A stretch of 64,000 nucleotides of DNA from Labia minor (GCA_963082975.1 OY720346.1:31056720-31120719), one strand, 5' to 3'; counted from the stretch's first letter, positions 21,871 through 34,700 are shown. The notes: a model not told the origin generated them from the sequence alone. Numbers and translations: made by a program.

Positions 21871-22626
21871 CTAGCTGCTAAGAGCGCCTTCGGCGCTCTT
21901 CACACCTAGACGGGGGCTCCGCCCCCTCTCCCCCCTAGTGGTATTTGGTTGAAAGTAGTAAAAGGTTTTCATCCATTTTGTTTCAATCAGTATATTACAT
22001 AAAACATTTATTTCTATTTATGTTCTTATTTAAAATATATTTTAATTTAATCTGTAAATTAATTATATATATTATTATTGTATATGTTATATCTATCTAT
22101 CTACGTGGTTCAAAGATACTCGAAAGTTCTTGGCCGCAACAACCACATTTCTCCAAGTGTCCCTATCCTGAGCCCTTGTCCCATCTCTCTTACGTCCCTT
22201 CCTACGCGTCTTCCAAGCGGACGTTTTCCAATCGGTCTCCCCACCAATATCTTTTTCCTCCCCCATTCTAGCCACGTCCCCTGCCTATCGCAGCTTTTTC
22301 GTTTTTATAACCCTAACTATTTCTGAAGATGCTTAGATGTCATGCAATTCCTCGTTATGCAGTCTCCGCCATTCCCCGGTGACCTCATCTTTTGCCCAAT
22401 AAATGTTGGGAAGAATCCTATTCTCAAATACTCTGAATCTACTCTCATCTCTCATTGTCATAGACCATGCCTCCCATCCATATAATACAACAGGAAAAAT
22501 AATTGTTTTATATATTTTAATTTTGATTATATCAGTTAAGTAAGAAATTTCTTTTTTTTTGTTTCTATGACATCAAAAAAGTAAACAAATTACATACATA
22601 CAAACACTCTCCTTTATATATATAGA
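21871..22626 (-). mobile_element. Non-autonomous Helitron, second copy
   Basis: Reverse-oriented relative of the element at 15694-16743. The hairpin AAGAGCGCC...GGCGCTCTT and CTAG form the 3' end at 21871, and TCTATATATATAAAGGAG on the minus strand forms the 5' end at 22626. Flanking bases are A before and T after in the element's sense. At 756 bp it lacks part of the first copy's interior but keeps the same captured reverse-transcriptase tail. Confidence 0.87.
22093..22520 (-). pseudogene. Captured LINE C-terminal fragment in Helitron 2
   Basis: On the minus strand this encodes pieces typical of non-LTR reverse transcriptase C-termini: KIYKTIIFPVVLYG, EEWRRLHNEELHDI-like sequence, DVARMGEEKDIGGETDWKTS, and GTRAQDRDTWRNVVVAAKNF. 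Frames shift, and at least one stop interrupts it. It corresponds to the fragment in the first Helitron and preserves the extreme C-terminus better. Confidence 0.75.
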
Positions 22627-23382
22627 TTATATAATATTTTAGTAGAATTAATTATTTAATAATAATAAATAAACAATTTTGTGATTCGAATAGTATTGTT
22701 CACTAGATACTAGACTATTTCTTTATTTAATTTAGTATATATATATATATATATAAAGGAAACTAAATAAAAAAATTAAGATAAAAATAATGAATTAATG
22801 AATAATTTAATTTCATTAAAACACTTATTTTAATTTAATTAAAAAAATATAACATAAAAAATTCACAAATAGAATATGTCATATACATATATACAATTAT
22901 TTTTATCATTAACTGTTTCCTTTCACTTTTATAATTCATCATTATTTTTTTTTTTTTAAATATTAATTTGTAAAAAATATTCCAGCCAATGAAGCATCAA
23001 ATGATAAGAGACAACATTATTTTAATGTTTTATGTAAATAAGGGAATAGATGGATGGATGGATAGATAGATTTGGTCCTTGGTAGTAAGTGAGAGAGAGA
23101 GAGAGATATTAAGAAAGGGGGGTAGAGGTAAGGGAGTGGGTAACCAACCGGTTGGTCGTCAATCCAAGTGTTGGATTGCGTGAGTCCAAACAAGACCATC
23201 AAATGGTGTGTGCTTGTTAACGTTAAGTCTTTTTTTTAACACCAAGCAACTTGGTACCTAATCATTTCATTATTTATTTATTTTTTATTGCTATTATTAT
23301 TATTATTAATTTTTTTCCACATATTATCCCAAAATTATATGAAAATTATTTTTTTCTTTATTCTTAATTTAATAAGAACAAA

Positions 23383-23418
<36 letters not shown>

Positions 23419-25449
23419 GTAAAAGCCAATTAATATTATAATAATCCTTTAACATATTTAATAAATTAAAATTAGAATATATATATATATATATATTTCA
23501 AAAGTAATTATTATTTTATCTATTTTATTTTTGTATATATTAAATTATTTATATATTAAATTATTAAGAATATATATTATTTTTATTTTTTAAAAATATT
23601 TAAAAAAAAAATTATTGAATTTTAAAAACCATCCATATATGGAATGTAGGATATTTTGCAAAAAAAAATAAAAACAAGCCATTTCCGGTTAGAATTGGCC
23701 AAGTAGCAACGTTTGGCCGGTTGGGTGGGTGGGTGGGGGGGTGTAAGAGAGAACCGGCCCTTGAGACAATCCTTGGCGCCAGCATCAAACTCATTGCAAT
23801 GCGATGGGAAAAGATTTCTCGTTCCCCGTCTTCACTTCTCATCTTGTCTTCTCCCTCCTCCTCTGACCCCACAATCACCTCCCACTGGTAGACTTAAACA
23901 CATACACATTAATGTTATTCTGACTATTCTTTCTTTTAACGTTCCAGCTTCGGAATTGATTTGGTGAAAAAATCTACCACCATTTTCTTTTACAAAGGTC
24001 TTTAATAATGATGATTAATAAATGAACGGATCTGATAATCAATAAGCATAAAAATATCTTTATAACATATTTTTTCTCTTTTATTTGCCTCTCTCTCTCT
24101 CCCCTTTGCTCTTTTCTTCACCCCTTATGTTTCATTAATTTATAATAATACATTACAGAACGTGGGGCGTTATTATTTCCTTAAAAACTTAAAAACTGGT
24201 ACAGTTTCAAATAATTTTTGTGTTATATGATATATTGATAAAAAATTGATTTATAAAATTATTAAAGAGATGACGATCTAACAAATGTTAGAGAGAAAAT
24301 ATTTTAGATGGCATGTGTGTCAGAAAAGAATGATTGATTCAATTGACAAATCTGGATATTAAGTAGAAAAGAAATGAAATAAAGTGATTATTTTTCTATT
24401 TTAATTAAAGTTTATAAATAATTCTTTTAAAATTTCTATATTATAATAATTTTTTTTTTTTAAATTATTCAATTCTTTTTTTATTTTAATAGTGTTAAAA
24501 TTATTTAATACCTAAAAACAAATGTGAAAATATTTTTTTAAATATAATATTATTATTGAAATTGATCTCTTGAATTGAAACATCTTGTATGATCAAAGTA
24601 ATAGTAAATTTAAGGATAAAAGTTAAATAAATTTATTTTTTAAGAAATTGTAATTTTTCTTTGATAGGGTTAGGAGGTGAGTAGGTGAACTTGGTTGATA
24701 AGTAAAGCCTGTTCTCATAGAGGGTGTGTGTGACAGAGAGAGAGATAGAGAGAAAGAGAGAGAAAGATCTTCCGCTTATTCTGAAGGCTGTTTACTGGCT
24801 GTTGCTACTGCTGCTGCCAGGGCAGAGAGCCAAACGTTGCAGCCTGTTTATATCTCTGCTTCCGGTAGCATTCGCGCCACACCATGCAACCCAAAAATAG
24901 GACTGAATAAAGTATTTTATAAAACAAAATGCAGGCAACATTCTATCCTTGCATTTGAGTCAAAAAAATTGTTTCTTATTTTTTTCTAATCAATTATATA
25001 TATAATTATATAAAATTCTATCCAAAACTGCTAAACCAATTTACTCTACTAGTATAGTTAGTTTCTTTAATAATTAATCATTTTATAGTATAAATTTTCA
25101 AGATATTATTTATAATATATGTTTTGTTGATTTTTAAATCAATAATAGAGAAAAAGTAAAATAAGAGAAAATATTTTAATTTATTTATTCCTCAAAATAA
25201 TTTAATTATTCCATAGAATTAAATATATGTTTCAGAAAAACAAGATATCATTTTTTTTTCTAATAATAACTTAAATTTAATTTTAATATTATAGGTTTAT
25301 CATAATTTCAGTTGAATTACTAATGAATAATAATAAAAAATAAAAAAAGAGGGAAAAAAATGATAATAGGTTGAAAAATATATTTAAAAAAACACTCACA
25401 CACATACACAAATACACACATTCAGTGAGGTATTTGAATAATTAATAAG
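22627..25449. other. A+T-rich tract with microsatellites and two complex islands
   Basis: TA runs lie at about 22736-22755 and 23390-23414. Islands at 23040-23215 and 23690-23895 (with GGGTGGGTGGG) and another at 24770-24915 (CTGTTGCTACTGCTGCTGCC) have short open frames without a recognised domain. No gene can be supported. Confidence 0.5.
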
Positions 25450-25649
25450 NNNNNNNNNNNNNNNNNNNNNNNNNNNNNNNNNNNNNNNNNNNNNNNNNNN
25501 NNNNNNNNNNNNNNNNNNNNNNNNNNNNNNNNNNNNNNNNNNNNNNNNNNNNNNNNNNNNNNNNNNNNNNNNNNNNNNNNNNNNNNNNNNNNNNNNNNNN
25601 NNNNNNNNNNNNNNNNNNNNNNNNNNNNNNNNNNNNNNNNNNNNNNNNN
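25450..25649. other. Assembly gap (200 N)
   Basis: Exactly 200 undetermined bases, a conventional scaffold-gap length, so the true distance may differ. Confidence 0.99.
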
Positions 25650-26383
25650 TAATGACCAATTATCGTAATTAATGTAATGATTTTTCCATCAACGTTTTTA
25701 CTGTATTAATATTATTAATGAAAATTGTTTTGTAGCTGTAATTTGATTTCTAAAATAGTCTTACATTTTTTTAAATTAAATATTTAAGAATTTAAAAAAA
25801 ATATTTTTGTTCTGTGTTAGTTATGAAACTTGATGAACTTTATGTCTCAATAAGATATAATAATTAAGTTATTAGAAAAATGTGTTAAAAGCTCCCATCT
25901 ATTATCAACATTTTTCTCAAAGTTTGAAATGTTCAGTTTTATTTTGATAAAAGATTATATGGACTTCTCTTTAATGAAGTTTAATTCATAATCAAATGAG
26001 AGATAATATTTATATGTTTATATATTTATTGATAGCTAATATATATATTATAGTAATATTCTTATTTGACTTTTGAAATTAGTTATACTCATCTCTCCTT
26101 AAATTTTTAATTCTCTTTCAATGATTTACGTTTTATATAAAAAAAAAATCTTTTATCAAATTTTTTTTTTTTGTGTTAAAATAGTGTGTGACTATGTGAG
26201 GGAGAGGGAAGATTAGGGTGAGTATTTTTAAGGTTGGAGGGGTAAGTAGTGGGTAGATTATTTCCTGACAGATGGTCATTTTTTTGTAAATAAATGGTTT
26301 CTATAATAATAAAAATTGTAGGTTTTATGTTAAAGACCTAATTTGTATTTATTTATTTATTCATTTTTTTAAATTCTCTATTT
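25650..26383. other. A+T-rich tract after the gap
   Basis: No gene seen. A G-rich stretch at 26195-26275 is the only marked change in composition. Confidence 0.5.
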
Positions 26384-26387
26384 TTTC

Positions 26388-26432
26388 AATTTTTAACAAT
26401 AATTAATTTTTTTTTGTTTGTTTCAGGTGAGT
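26388..26432 (+). promoter_or_regulatory. Candidate recursive-splicing ratchet site 1
   Basis: A complete 3' splice site is joined without any exon to a complete 5' splice site. Branch-point-like TTTTTAAC (26391-26398 region) and a T-rich tract (26406-26423) precede TTTCAG. The junction lies between 26426 and 26427, and GTGAGT (26427-26432) follows at once. In fly long introns such zero-length exons (pyrimidine tract, CAG, then GTRAGT) let the spliceosome remove an intron in steps. The 16-base word TTTGTTTCAGGTGAGT is shared with the site at 57508, but the wider flanks are unrelated, so this is not simply a repeat. Confidence 0.7.
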
Positions 26433-26893
26433 GACAACTGACAATTATTATTTAATCTACATCCACTTTCCCAACTACAATATACAAGAGAAAGTATAAT
26501 GTAAGTGTAAAAAAGAAATAAATGCCTTCACGTGTATATTCCCTTTACATTTTAAATTTTTTTTTATTTATTTATTCATAGGCTCAGTAATGGTTTTACC
26601 TTGTGTTACAATTTAGTTGGTGAACATTTGCTCTTCTATACCACACTTAGAATACTTCATTCCACCTATCTCTCCCTCTTACCCACCATTAACCACAAAT
26701 ATTTAAAATACTTTCTTCTTAGATACTTCTATTCTCTCACTTCATATACTATATATATTCTATTTTTTTATTATTGTTATTATTATTTAAGTTTTCATTT
26801 ATTTAGTAGTATAAATAATTATATAAATTGTTATTACTATTATTAGAGAACTTATCAAGCTTCCTCATACATATAGAAAAATAAGCTGGAGTG
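26433..26893. other. A+T-rich tract downstream of ratchet site 1
   Basis: No exon with a usable donor is visible. An 81-codon frame here is Leu/Tyr-rich from A+T composition and has no domain. Confidence 0.45.
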
Positions 26894-26894
26894 T

Positions 26895-27475
26895 CTCCAC
26901 TCGACTATCTCGCAATTTGAATTGGATTAAATAACATAATATATTATATTTAAATTAAATTTAATTAATTATAAATTATAAATATTAAACCAGCGCATGT
27001 TTGGCTTTTTATTGATGGCACCATGGCACGTGTTGGAGCGTGACATTTGCAGTGTTAAAAAATTAATTCTGGTACTTTCAGCAATTCAATGAAGCTGAAA
27101 TTCTATATATAGCAGTTTTATACAATTATTAATCATGTGAAAAATTATCAAACATATATTTTTATTTTTACGGTCACTTTAGAGGAAAAAAAATCAAAAC
27201 GTTGTAGGTAATGACCCTCTTCCGGTTGAGCTACATTTCTCAAAAGTTGATAGAAAACTATGAATTTTGAATAATGCCCATGTACCAAATTTCATCATTC
27301 TAACTCAAACCGTTTTTGCGTAATCTTGTCTACATACACACACACACACACACACACACAGACATTTTTCTCAACCTTAGTGAAAATGATTCAGGAACCT
27401 TCAAAACGTATAAAAACATCAAAATGTCAACATCGAAAATTTTCGTGATCGCAATACTATCTCTTACGAGATAGT
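26895..27475 (+). repeat. RepB element, longest copy
   Basis: Begins with CTCCACTCGACTATCTCGC and ends with a hairpin of 8-bp stem ACTATCTC-TTAC-GAGATAGT (27456-27475). Its start and end carry ACTATCTCG in inverted orientation. The body matches 11992-12090 and 12228-12400 (GATGGCACCATGGCACGTG, TTAATTCTGGTACTTTCAGC). It then continues into a unique 3' half with CCGTTTTTGCGTAATCTTG, an AC microsatellite (27338-27360) and CATCGAAAATTTTCGTGATC. Terminal hairpin plus inverted ends suggest a DNA element mobilised in trans. Class is uncertain. Confidence 0.75.
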
Positions 27476-29644
27476 AATAAAAGACGAACAATAGTCCCAT
27501 ACGAACACAAGATTAATGGATAATAATAACAATTTTCACATAATTTTAAAATAATTTTATTTATTCAATTTACAATTAATTAATAGATTAGATATATCTG
27601 TCAAAGTGTCATTTTACATTCTCCTTGGTAACCAATAAATAATTCTATGATTTCCAAATGAATAGAGATTAAATATACATTCATTATTATACATTTGATT
27701 CATTCCCTTCATCGAATTAAAAATGATTCTCAACTTATAAATGAACAAATAATTCTGATGTCGATTAAAATTCACTTAAATCATGATTGTCAATCGATTA
27801 ATTAATTAAAATTAGAATATGAATTTTGAATGAAATATATATTTTTAGAGAAAAAGCTAGGGTTAGAAGAAGAGAGAAAGAGAATATATAAATAGATAGA
27901 TTGAGGTTAGAAAACGTTTGATGTTCATATCAATTACAAATGTTTACATATTTTTTTTGCCCACGCAACCTACCTAATTATGCTAATTGACATTTTTTTC
28001 CCTATTATCTCTGATTCTTTTGAAATATAAATCTCTACTCCTGTTCTGTTCTGTTCTTCTAATGACTGACACATTAACTACCGCATTGGATTTTCTCTCT
28101 CTCTCTCTTGAAGGGTGTCGTCCTCTTGCTCAAGGGCCAAATGGCCTCCATATATCCACTCTACTATAGTAAGGGCTTATCCATAACGCTTTTGTCGTAT
28201 ACCCCCTCCCGTTAACTCCCAGAATCTCTCTCTCTCTCTCTCTCATCATACTGGAAAAACATTTGTCCAGGGCTTATAAGCAGGTCATATCAAGCGTGCT
28301 TGATCCTCCTAACTCGGCTTTTTGTTATATATGAAAGGGGTGGGTGGGGAGAGTTTTATCCCAGAATGCCTTGTAATGAGGATTTACTGTGCAACCAAAA
28401 AACTACTCTCCAATAGAGCACGCATCTGACGACAATCCAAATTAGGGATCCCTTCTGTGATGCAAAAATAAAATGAAAAAACACAATCTTCCATTCAAAT
28501 TTCTTTTTTATATTCAGAAATAGTTAGATAAAAAAGGGTCTCTTACTTACCCTACCAAATGACATTCATTATTCTCTCATTGTGATAGTAGTCCACTATC
28601 ATCCCTTTAAAATAATAATCATTATCATCTTTTTATTTATTTTTATAATCTCCAAAGACAAATAGAAAGATATTTAATTGAATTATTTAAATTTAACGTA
28701 TATATATTTATCTATTACTATTATTCAAGTATTTTTTTTGTCCTTTAATAAAAAATATTGATATTTGAAACAAATATTCTCTTTCAGCAATATTAATTAA
28801 TATAATAATTGATTTTCAATAACAATAATATTTATTAATTTAATTAAATAATGTTAGTATATTGAATAGCGTTGATGCGTCTAGCATATAATCTTTCTAA
28901 AAAACATATATTAAATTGAACAATAATATTTTAAAATAATTATACTATAATTTGTTTTACTTGTTTTTAAATTAATTAATTAAATATTAACCTAATACTA
29001 TTTTCTTTAATATTCCTTTATTTATTTATTTAGTAAATCTACTTTTAAACTAAGAATATAAAGATTAGTGTAAAAGGCCTTTAAAGATTTATTTTCTTAG
29101 ATTCACTTCTGTCCCTTATTTTAATACTGTATGGTGGTGGGTTTCGAGTACAAGGGTGGGAAGATTTAGAAACTAATGTTGTTTTCTTAAAGTATGCAAA
29201 ATCTTTCATCTTGGATTTTCAAGGTGTTTACTGGCAAAATAAGAAAAGTAAGGGGGATATTTGCCCTCGGGGTTATTCCATTCAGGAGAGGAATGAGACA
29301 TAAAGTCTCTTAAATCCTGGATTAGAAAAGAATGGTGAGCTTGAAATACTAAGAATTTGTATCTATAAAATGGTAAACATAAGTATATATACATTAAAAA
29401 AAAATTAAAGTTGTTTTCATTTTTGTTAGATATAAAAATAAATAATCTTATATATTGACATAAACTTAATATATAGGAATCCAATATCATATTAAGAATC
29501 AAAATAATAAATATTATTGGATTAAATATTAAAATTGACTAGGATAGTAATTAAGTCATTGTATTTCTGGTCCTCCAAACCTCTGCAATTTCACTTACAA
29601 TTAGTTTTAAGATTAATAATAAATAAAAACTATTAAATTTTTCA
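27476..29644. other. A+T-rich tract with a complex island
   Basis: Positions 28060-28460 are richer in G+C and pyrimidine tracts (CTTGCTCAAGGGCCAAATGG; hairpin TCAAGCGTGCTTGA) but contain no recognised gene. The remainder is A+T-rich. A possible conserved noncoding region. Confidence 0.45.
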
Positions 29645-29866
29645 TGTCTGTCTGTCTATCCGGAAATTCTGACGTTATAGGCTCAAAATTGGCTAGACCG
29701 ATTTTGATGAAATTACATCACAATATTCTTACATACCTCTATTTGAACATAGGCTATAATTTTTTATCGATATCTATTCAATAAGCACAGAAATTAAGTC
29801 TTTATGTGCGGAAATTTTGACGTTATAGACTCAAAATTGGCTGAACCGATTTCAATGAAATTAAAT
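29645..29866 (+). repeat. Imperfect direct repeat with TCTG head
   Basis: After a short TCTG run, a block of about 55 bp containing GACGTTATAGGCTCAAAATT occurs at about 29660-29714 and again, diverged, at about 29810-29862. Each ends in an ACCGATTT...ATGAAATT phrase also present in RepA. No coding potential. Confidence 0.7.
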
Positions 29867-30296
29867 TTGACCAAGGAAAACGATGTTTTGAAATTTTTTT
29901 TTTGCTTTATTTGTCAACATTAAAGATAGCTGAGGCCTGTACCATGTCAGCTGAACGTGTGCGAAATATTTTGCACAACCATTTGAATATGGAAAGCTGT
30001 GTGCAACTCGCGTGCCGCGTTTGCTAACGTTAGACCAAAAATTGCTTCGAAAAACCATTTCTACCGACAATTTGGTGCTGTAGGCGTAATCCAAACGAAT
30101 TTTTGCGTCGACTGTTGATGGGACTTAAATTAAATTAAATTAATTAATTAATTAATTAATTAATTAATTAGAACACCGTTATGAGAAATGTATCATGTAT
30201 GTGTTGATGGAGATTATGTTTAAAAATTAGCAAAAAAAAAATATTTAAAAACATCGTTTTTCTTGGTCAGGCCGGAAACTTTTCACCCCACCCTCG
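29867..30296 (+). mobile_element. Internally deleted mariner element
   Basis: An inverted pair GACCAAGGAAAACGATGTTTT (29869-29888 region) and AAACATCGTTTTTCTTGGTC (30250-30268 region) lies inside. The right end continues through CCGGAAACTTTTCACCCC to ACCCTCG and a TA target at 30297. The left outermost part appears truncated. The interior at 29930-30124 reads on the plus strand as a mariner N-terminal fragment (SAERVRNILHNHLNMEK, LLTLDQKLLRKTIS). The catalytic region is deleted and replaced by an AATT tandem run (30133-30168). Confidence 0.75.
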
Positions 30297-30300
30297 TATA

Positions 30301-30474
30301 TTTTAAATAAGAACACAAAAACAAATGAATGTTTTATGTAATATACTGATTGAAACAAAATGGATGAAAACCTTTTACATATAAACTTTTAACCATATAC
30401 TATTACTCCGGGGGTAGAGGGGGCAGAGCCCCCGTCTAGGTATGAAGAATAGCGAAGGCGATCTGAGCAGCTAT
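30301..30474 (+). mobile_element. Helitron 3' end, truncated third copy
   Basis: Matches the last 190 bp of the Helitron at 15694-16743 (ACTGATTGAAACAAAATGG, GGGCAGAGCCCCCGTCTAGG). The terminal hairpin is degraded (ATAGCGAAGGCGATCT) and the end reads CTAT instead of CTAG. No 5' end is nearby; it abuts the mariner derivative. Confidence 0.75.
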
Positions 30475-31118
30475 TTGTTAATAAATTTTCTTAAAAATGA
30501 ATAAATGATTTTTTTCTAATTTGAAAAAATCAATTTAAAAGAAGTATTTTATCACATCTAATGTATAAAGTATTTTATAAGGTAAATTTGTCAGTATTTG
30601 TTCGATAAATATCCTCGGTCCTTTGAAGATTAGTGGAATGGATAATAAATATATTCGCCTTGCTCTTCTTTATTTATTGCTTCGTTTGTCTTTTAACAAA
30701 TTTCATTTCTCTTGATTGTATATATATATATATGAAAATACTAAACATATATTTAAAATTCAAATAAAATAAAAGATATCTTTTGATTCATTAGTTGAGC
30801 GTCCGTTAATCGCTTTATTAATAGAATAACTAGGATAATTCTTCGAGGATAAAGAAAAGAACTAACCAAGCCACTTTCACATCTTTTATATATAATAAAA
30901 TAAATTTTATAACAACTCATAAATTCATTGAAGAAGAAAAAGAAGAAGAGATATATTTATATCGTATTTTTGCTTTGAATTTTGTCTTTCTTTGATCGTT
31001 TACTTAATCGGGCGTTTTTATTGGTTTTTTTTGTTAAAGGGGGGTGCTATATATATATGTGTATGTATATTGTGAATTTCAAAGGAGTATAGAAAGGTCT
31101 GAAACTTTTGCCCCTTAA
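30475..31118. other. A+T-rich tract, no gene seen
   Basis: Short TA run near 30718-30734. No open frame or repeat family is recognised. Confidence 0.5.
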
Positions 31119-31777
31119 TTTTTACCGACCGACGATAGTAAGGGAGGTATTGTTTTCACACCAAATTTCACATGTGGAGATTTTTACATATCTCCACGAA
31201 TCATGCATTTTATTAACAGAAAAATGTATTTTTAGCATGATGTCTGTCCGTCCGTCCGTCTGTCCTTCTGTCCGTCCGTCCGTCCGTATAGATGTGTACA
31301 GCCTGAACGGCTTAACGGATTTTGATGAAATTTGGTATATTTACTTAATGCATCAGTGGGATGAATTGATCAACTTTTGGTGCAAATCCGGAAACCGGAA
31401 GTGGTAGTATTAGCGATCGGCGATAGGAAGAGAAGGGTTATTTTCATACCAAATTTCACATGAGGAGATTTTTTACATATCATCACCAATCATTCACTTT
31501 GCATTGGTTTTATACTCGAGAAAAATCATATTTATTAGTTTTTTCTTAATTAAAATTATATGAGGTCATCCAGCCATTCATGACGTCACAGCCTGGTCTT
31601 ACATATATATTATAAATAAAATAAAATTAAAAATATTTATATTTATTATTTATGTATCCATATCTGTTTTTTATTACATTAATAGATATATTAAAATTAT
31701 TTGAAATTGTTTCTCTAGCTGGAAATTAATTTATTTCAAACCGTCGGTCGGTTCGGACCTGGCCACAGGTCAACTTA
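31119..31777 (+). repeat. RepA interspersed repeat, full-length copy
   Basis: Complete from TTTTTACCGACCGACG to CACAGGTCAACTTATT. A long CCGT tetranucleotide run lies at 31247-31288. The first of the paired palindromes has decayed (TGAGGTCA) and the second TGACGTCA is intact near 31579-31586. The 99-codon open frame over it is a by-product of the repeat and is not a gene. Confidence 0.9.
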
Positions 31778-34700
31778 TTTGTATTAAGAAATTGTTTTTT
31801 ATTTTATTTAAAATATTGTCAATATCTTTCTAATTATATAGTACAATCAAGAATTGTATTATTATACGACTTTCCACGTCATGAATTTGATTTGCATTTG
31901 GTTTCTATTATGAAACTTGTATTATTATTATAATAATCAATTCAATCAATTATACGATTGTTTTATAATACCGCTCAATCTTTCTATTACAAAACACTAA
32001 TAGCGTACAATTATGCCAACTAACACATTAATATGAATAAAAAAAACATCTTCAAAGAATAGTATTATTTATTTATTAAATACTTTTTAAAATGTTTATC
32101 GGCCCAGATACTTCATTTATTAAATAAAAGACAAACTAAGTACATATTTGCTTGTCTGTCTGTCTGTGGTGAACTTTCACCATCACAATCTTTCCACTAA
32201 CGAAAATATTACGATCGCGAAATGAACAGCCAGTTACAGAAATAGAACAAGCAATGTATGTCTGTCACTGAGCCAGCAAATAAATATGGACAACGACAGT
32301 AAAGAGAAAAAAAACAGCCAAGCAAACCACATCAGGCAAAAGTGAATGGACAGAAAATAAAAAAAACAACCAAATGGATTTTATTTTTTACCATTTAAGG
32401 AACATTATTTATTATATTATACTTATATTAATATACTGTATAAATTCATTCTTTATATATATAATAATTGAAAATTCGATTTTGTTATAAAAAAAATCTT
32501 TAATTCTTCTCCCTCTCTCTTTTTATTCCAATATTTTTATATCCTGATATGCATTTAATTAACATTTTATTTAATTTGACTAAAAAAAAAAGTGAAATCA
32601 TTAATTTTTATTCACTAGATATTTTTTATATGTACTTATTTCAATTACAAATAAATAGTTTAAAGGAAAAACTATATTTCTATATTGATATTAATAATAT
32701 AAACGTATAATATAATATATAAATAAAAATAAATAAATATATTTATATAAATTCAACGATTGCTAATGATTTTGTCAACGTTATTTTTTTTTCATCTAAT
32801 AAATAATATTTTAAGAGTAAAAAAAATCTGAATTTCTATTTTTGAAATAAATATGTGAAGGCAACAGAAATTTGTCATTTTAATTTATCAAAAATAACTA
32901 TGAACCTTTATATAATATACATTTTTTATGATTTATCAATAGATTTTTTTTTAATTTTGTTTTTCTTTGCGTTCTATAAAATTCCAATTTTCTATTTGAT
33001 TTTTGAAATCCGTTTACTCATTGTATGCCATCACCACTCCACAATGCGCCTGCAGGTGGCTCCTGCAATTAATCACATGTCACGGTTAATCAACCGGCTC
33101 ATTTACTCTAAGAAAAATGTCATATTTTAGAGAAAAGAGGGAGAGCGCGTCTTCTTTTTCTTCTTGTTTTTATGAAGTTTTCAAATTCAAAAAAAAAAAA
33201 CAAAAAAAATTGTTTATAATGATTAATTAGGAGTTTCTATCAATATATTTATATTAGTATTTGAAATGGAGGATGATAAAAAGTTAGGCTTTTATTACCA
33301 GTTTGTTTTTTTCCCCTACTACACCTGATTAGGGTGATAACCAACCGTCAGTCGGCTTAACTCCACTTTTAATTAATTAATGTTATTATATAGAAATTGA
33401 CCTTAACGTAAGAAAAAAAAAAGAAACATATTCCAAGAATTTTTTCTCATTTGAATGATTTTTTCTCTGATTCTTTCTAAAAGTTTATTAACGATGAAAC
33501 ATTATTATGTATATTATGATTAACTTAATTTTAAAAATTAGGATAAAAATAATAACATAACATTATAAATTATTTTCAATAAATAGTAATTAATTATAAT
33601 CAGGCAATACAATTAATGATTTTTTTTGATTATACTTCTCGAATTATTTTTTTCCGTGTCATATAATAAAGAGTATTATTTATTTATTTTTTTTATTTAT
33701 CTAATGAAATTAATATAAATAATTTTTAATTAAAGTAATTATATAAGTAGTGCTAATATTAAAAAAAGGTATAAAATATGTTTTATTCTTTTATATGAAA
33801 TATGCCGGTACTATAATATATAACTTTAATTCAAAAATCTTTCTCTATTGATCAATTTTAAATTAAAAAATAAAAACTATCATAATAAAAAACGTTAGAC
33901 TGAATTAATTTTTGTTTAATTAATGAACAATTTATATTAATTATAATTTTAAAACTAATTGAAATATTTAGATTATAATTGATTAATCATTTATGATATT
34001 TAACATATCTATCAATATATTTATATATATATATAATGTAATTCAAATTAGAGGTGTTTAAAACACCCGCAGGTGGTTTGAATTTTAAATATACTATTTA
34101 TGAATGGAAATTGTAATTTCTAATTTTTTTTTATTCATTCTTTCATTGAATAAAAAATAATAATTGCCATATTTTGGAGTTGATTTCTTCTTCTTCTTCT
34201 TCTTGTAATACACGAGTATATTTAATTAAGTTTATACATAACAATATATCTTAATTAAAATTACTATAAGAACGTCATCGTCCTGTCATAGTGGTATGAA
34301 ATTTGTCTTAATCATCGTCAATTTACGTACAAGACTTTTGCTCTTCTTTAATGACAAGGCTTCTTCGTTGGGGTAAGACGGCGTCGGCGTCGACGTCTTC
34401 TTAAGGGCGATTGGCCTGTAATTTTACAAACCTCCCCCCTCTTCTTTCTAAGAGGGTTGCTTGATAGAAGGAGAAAATAAAAAAAGGATAAATGAAAAGC
34501 CCCTCATTCAATTTCAATTTTCTTAAGAAAATCTTTGATCCAAGAGCTGTATGTTGTTGTTGTTGTTGTTATATTGGGATGATAAGATGAGAAGCTTTTC
34601 TTCTCACCCTCCCTGTCTCTTCTTTTCTTAAAAATATATACATATATATAAAATTAATTATATATTCATAACAGAAATTATTTTTACTTTTTGTTTATTC

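Noticed and set aside
25396-25659. 87-codon frame across the gap
   Set aside because: It consists almost entirely of undetermined bases.
31108-31407. 99-codon open frame as a gene
   Set aside because: It lies wholly within a RepA copy, and its Pro/Ser/Val run comes from the CCGT microsatellite.
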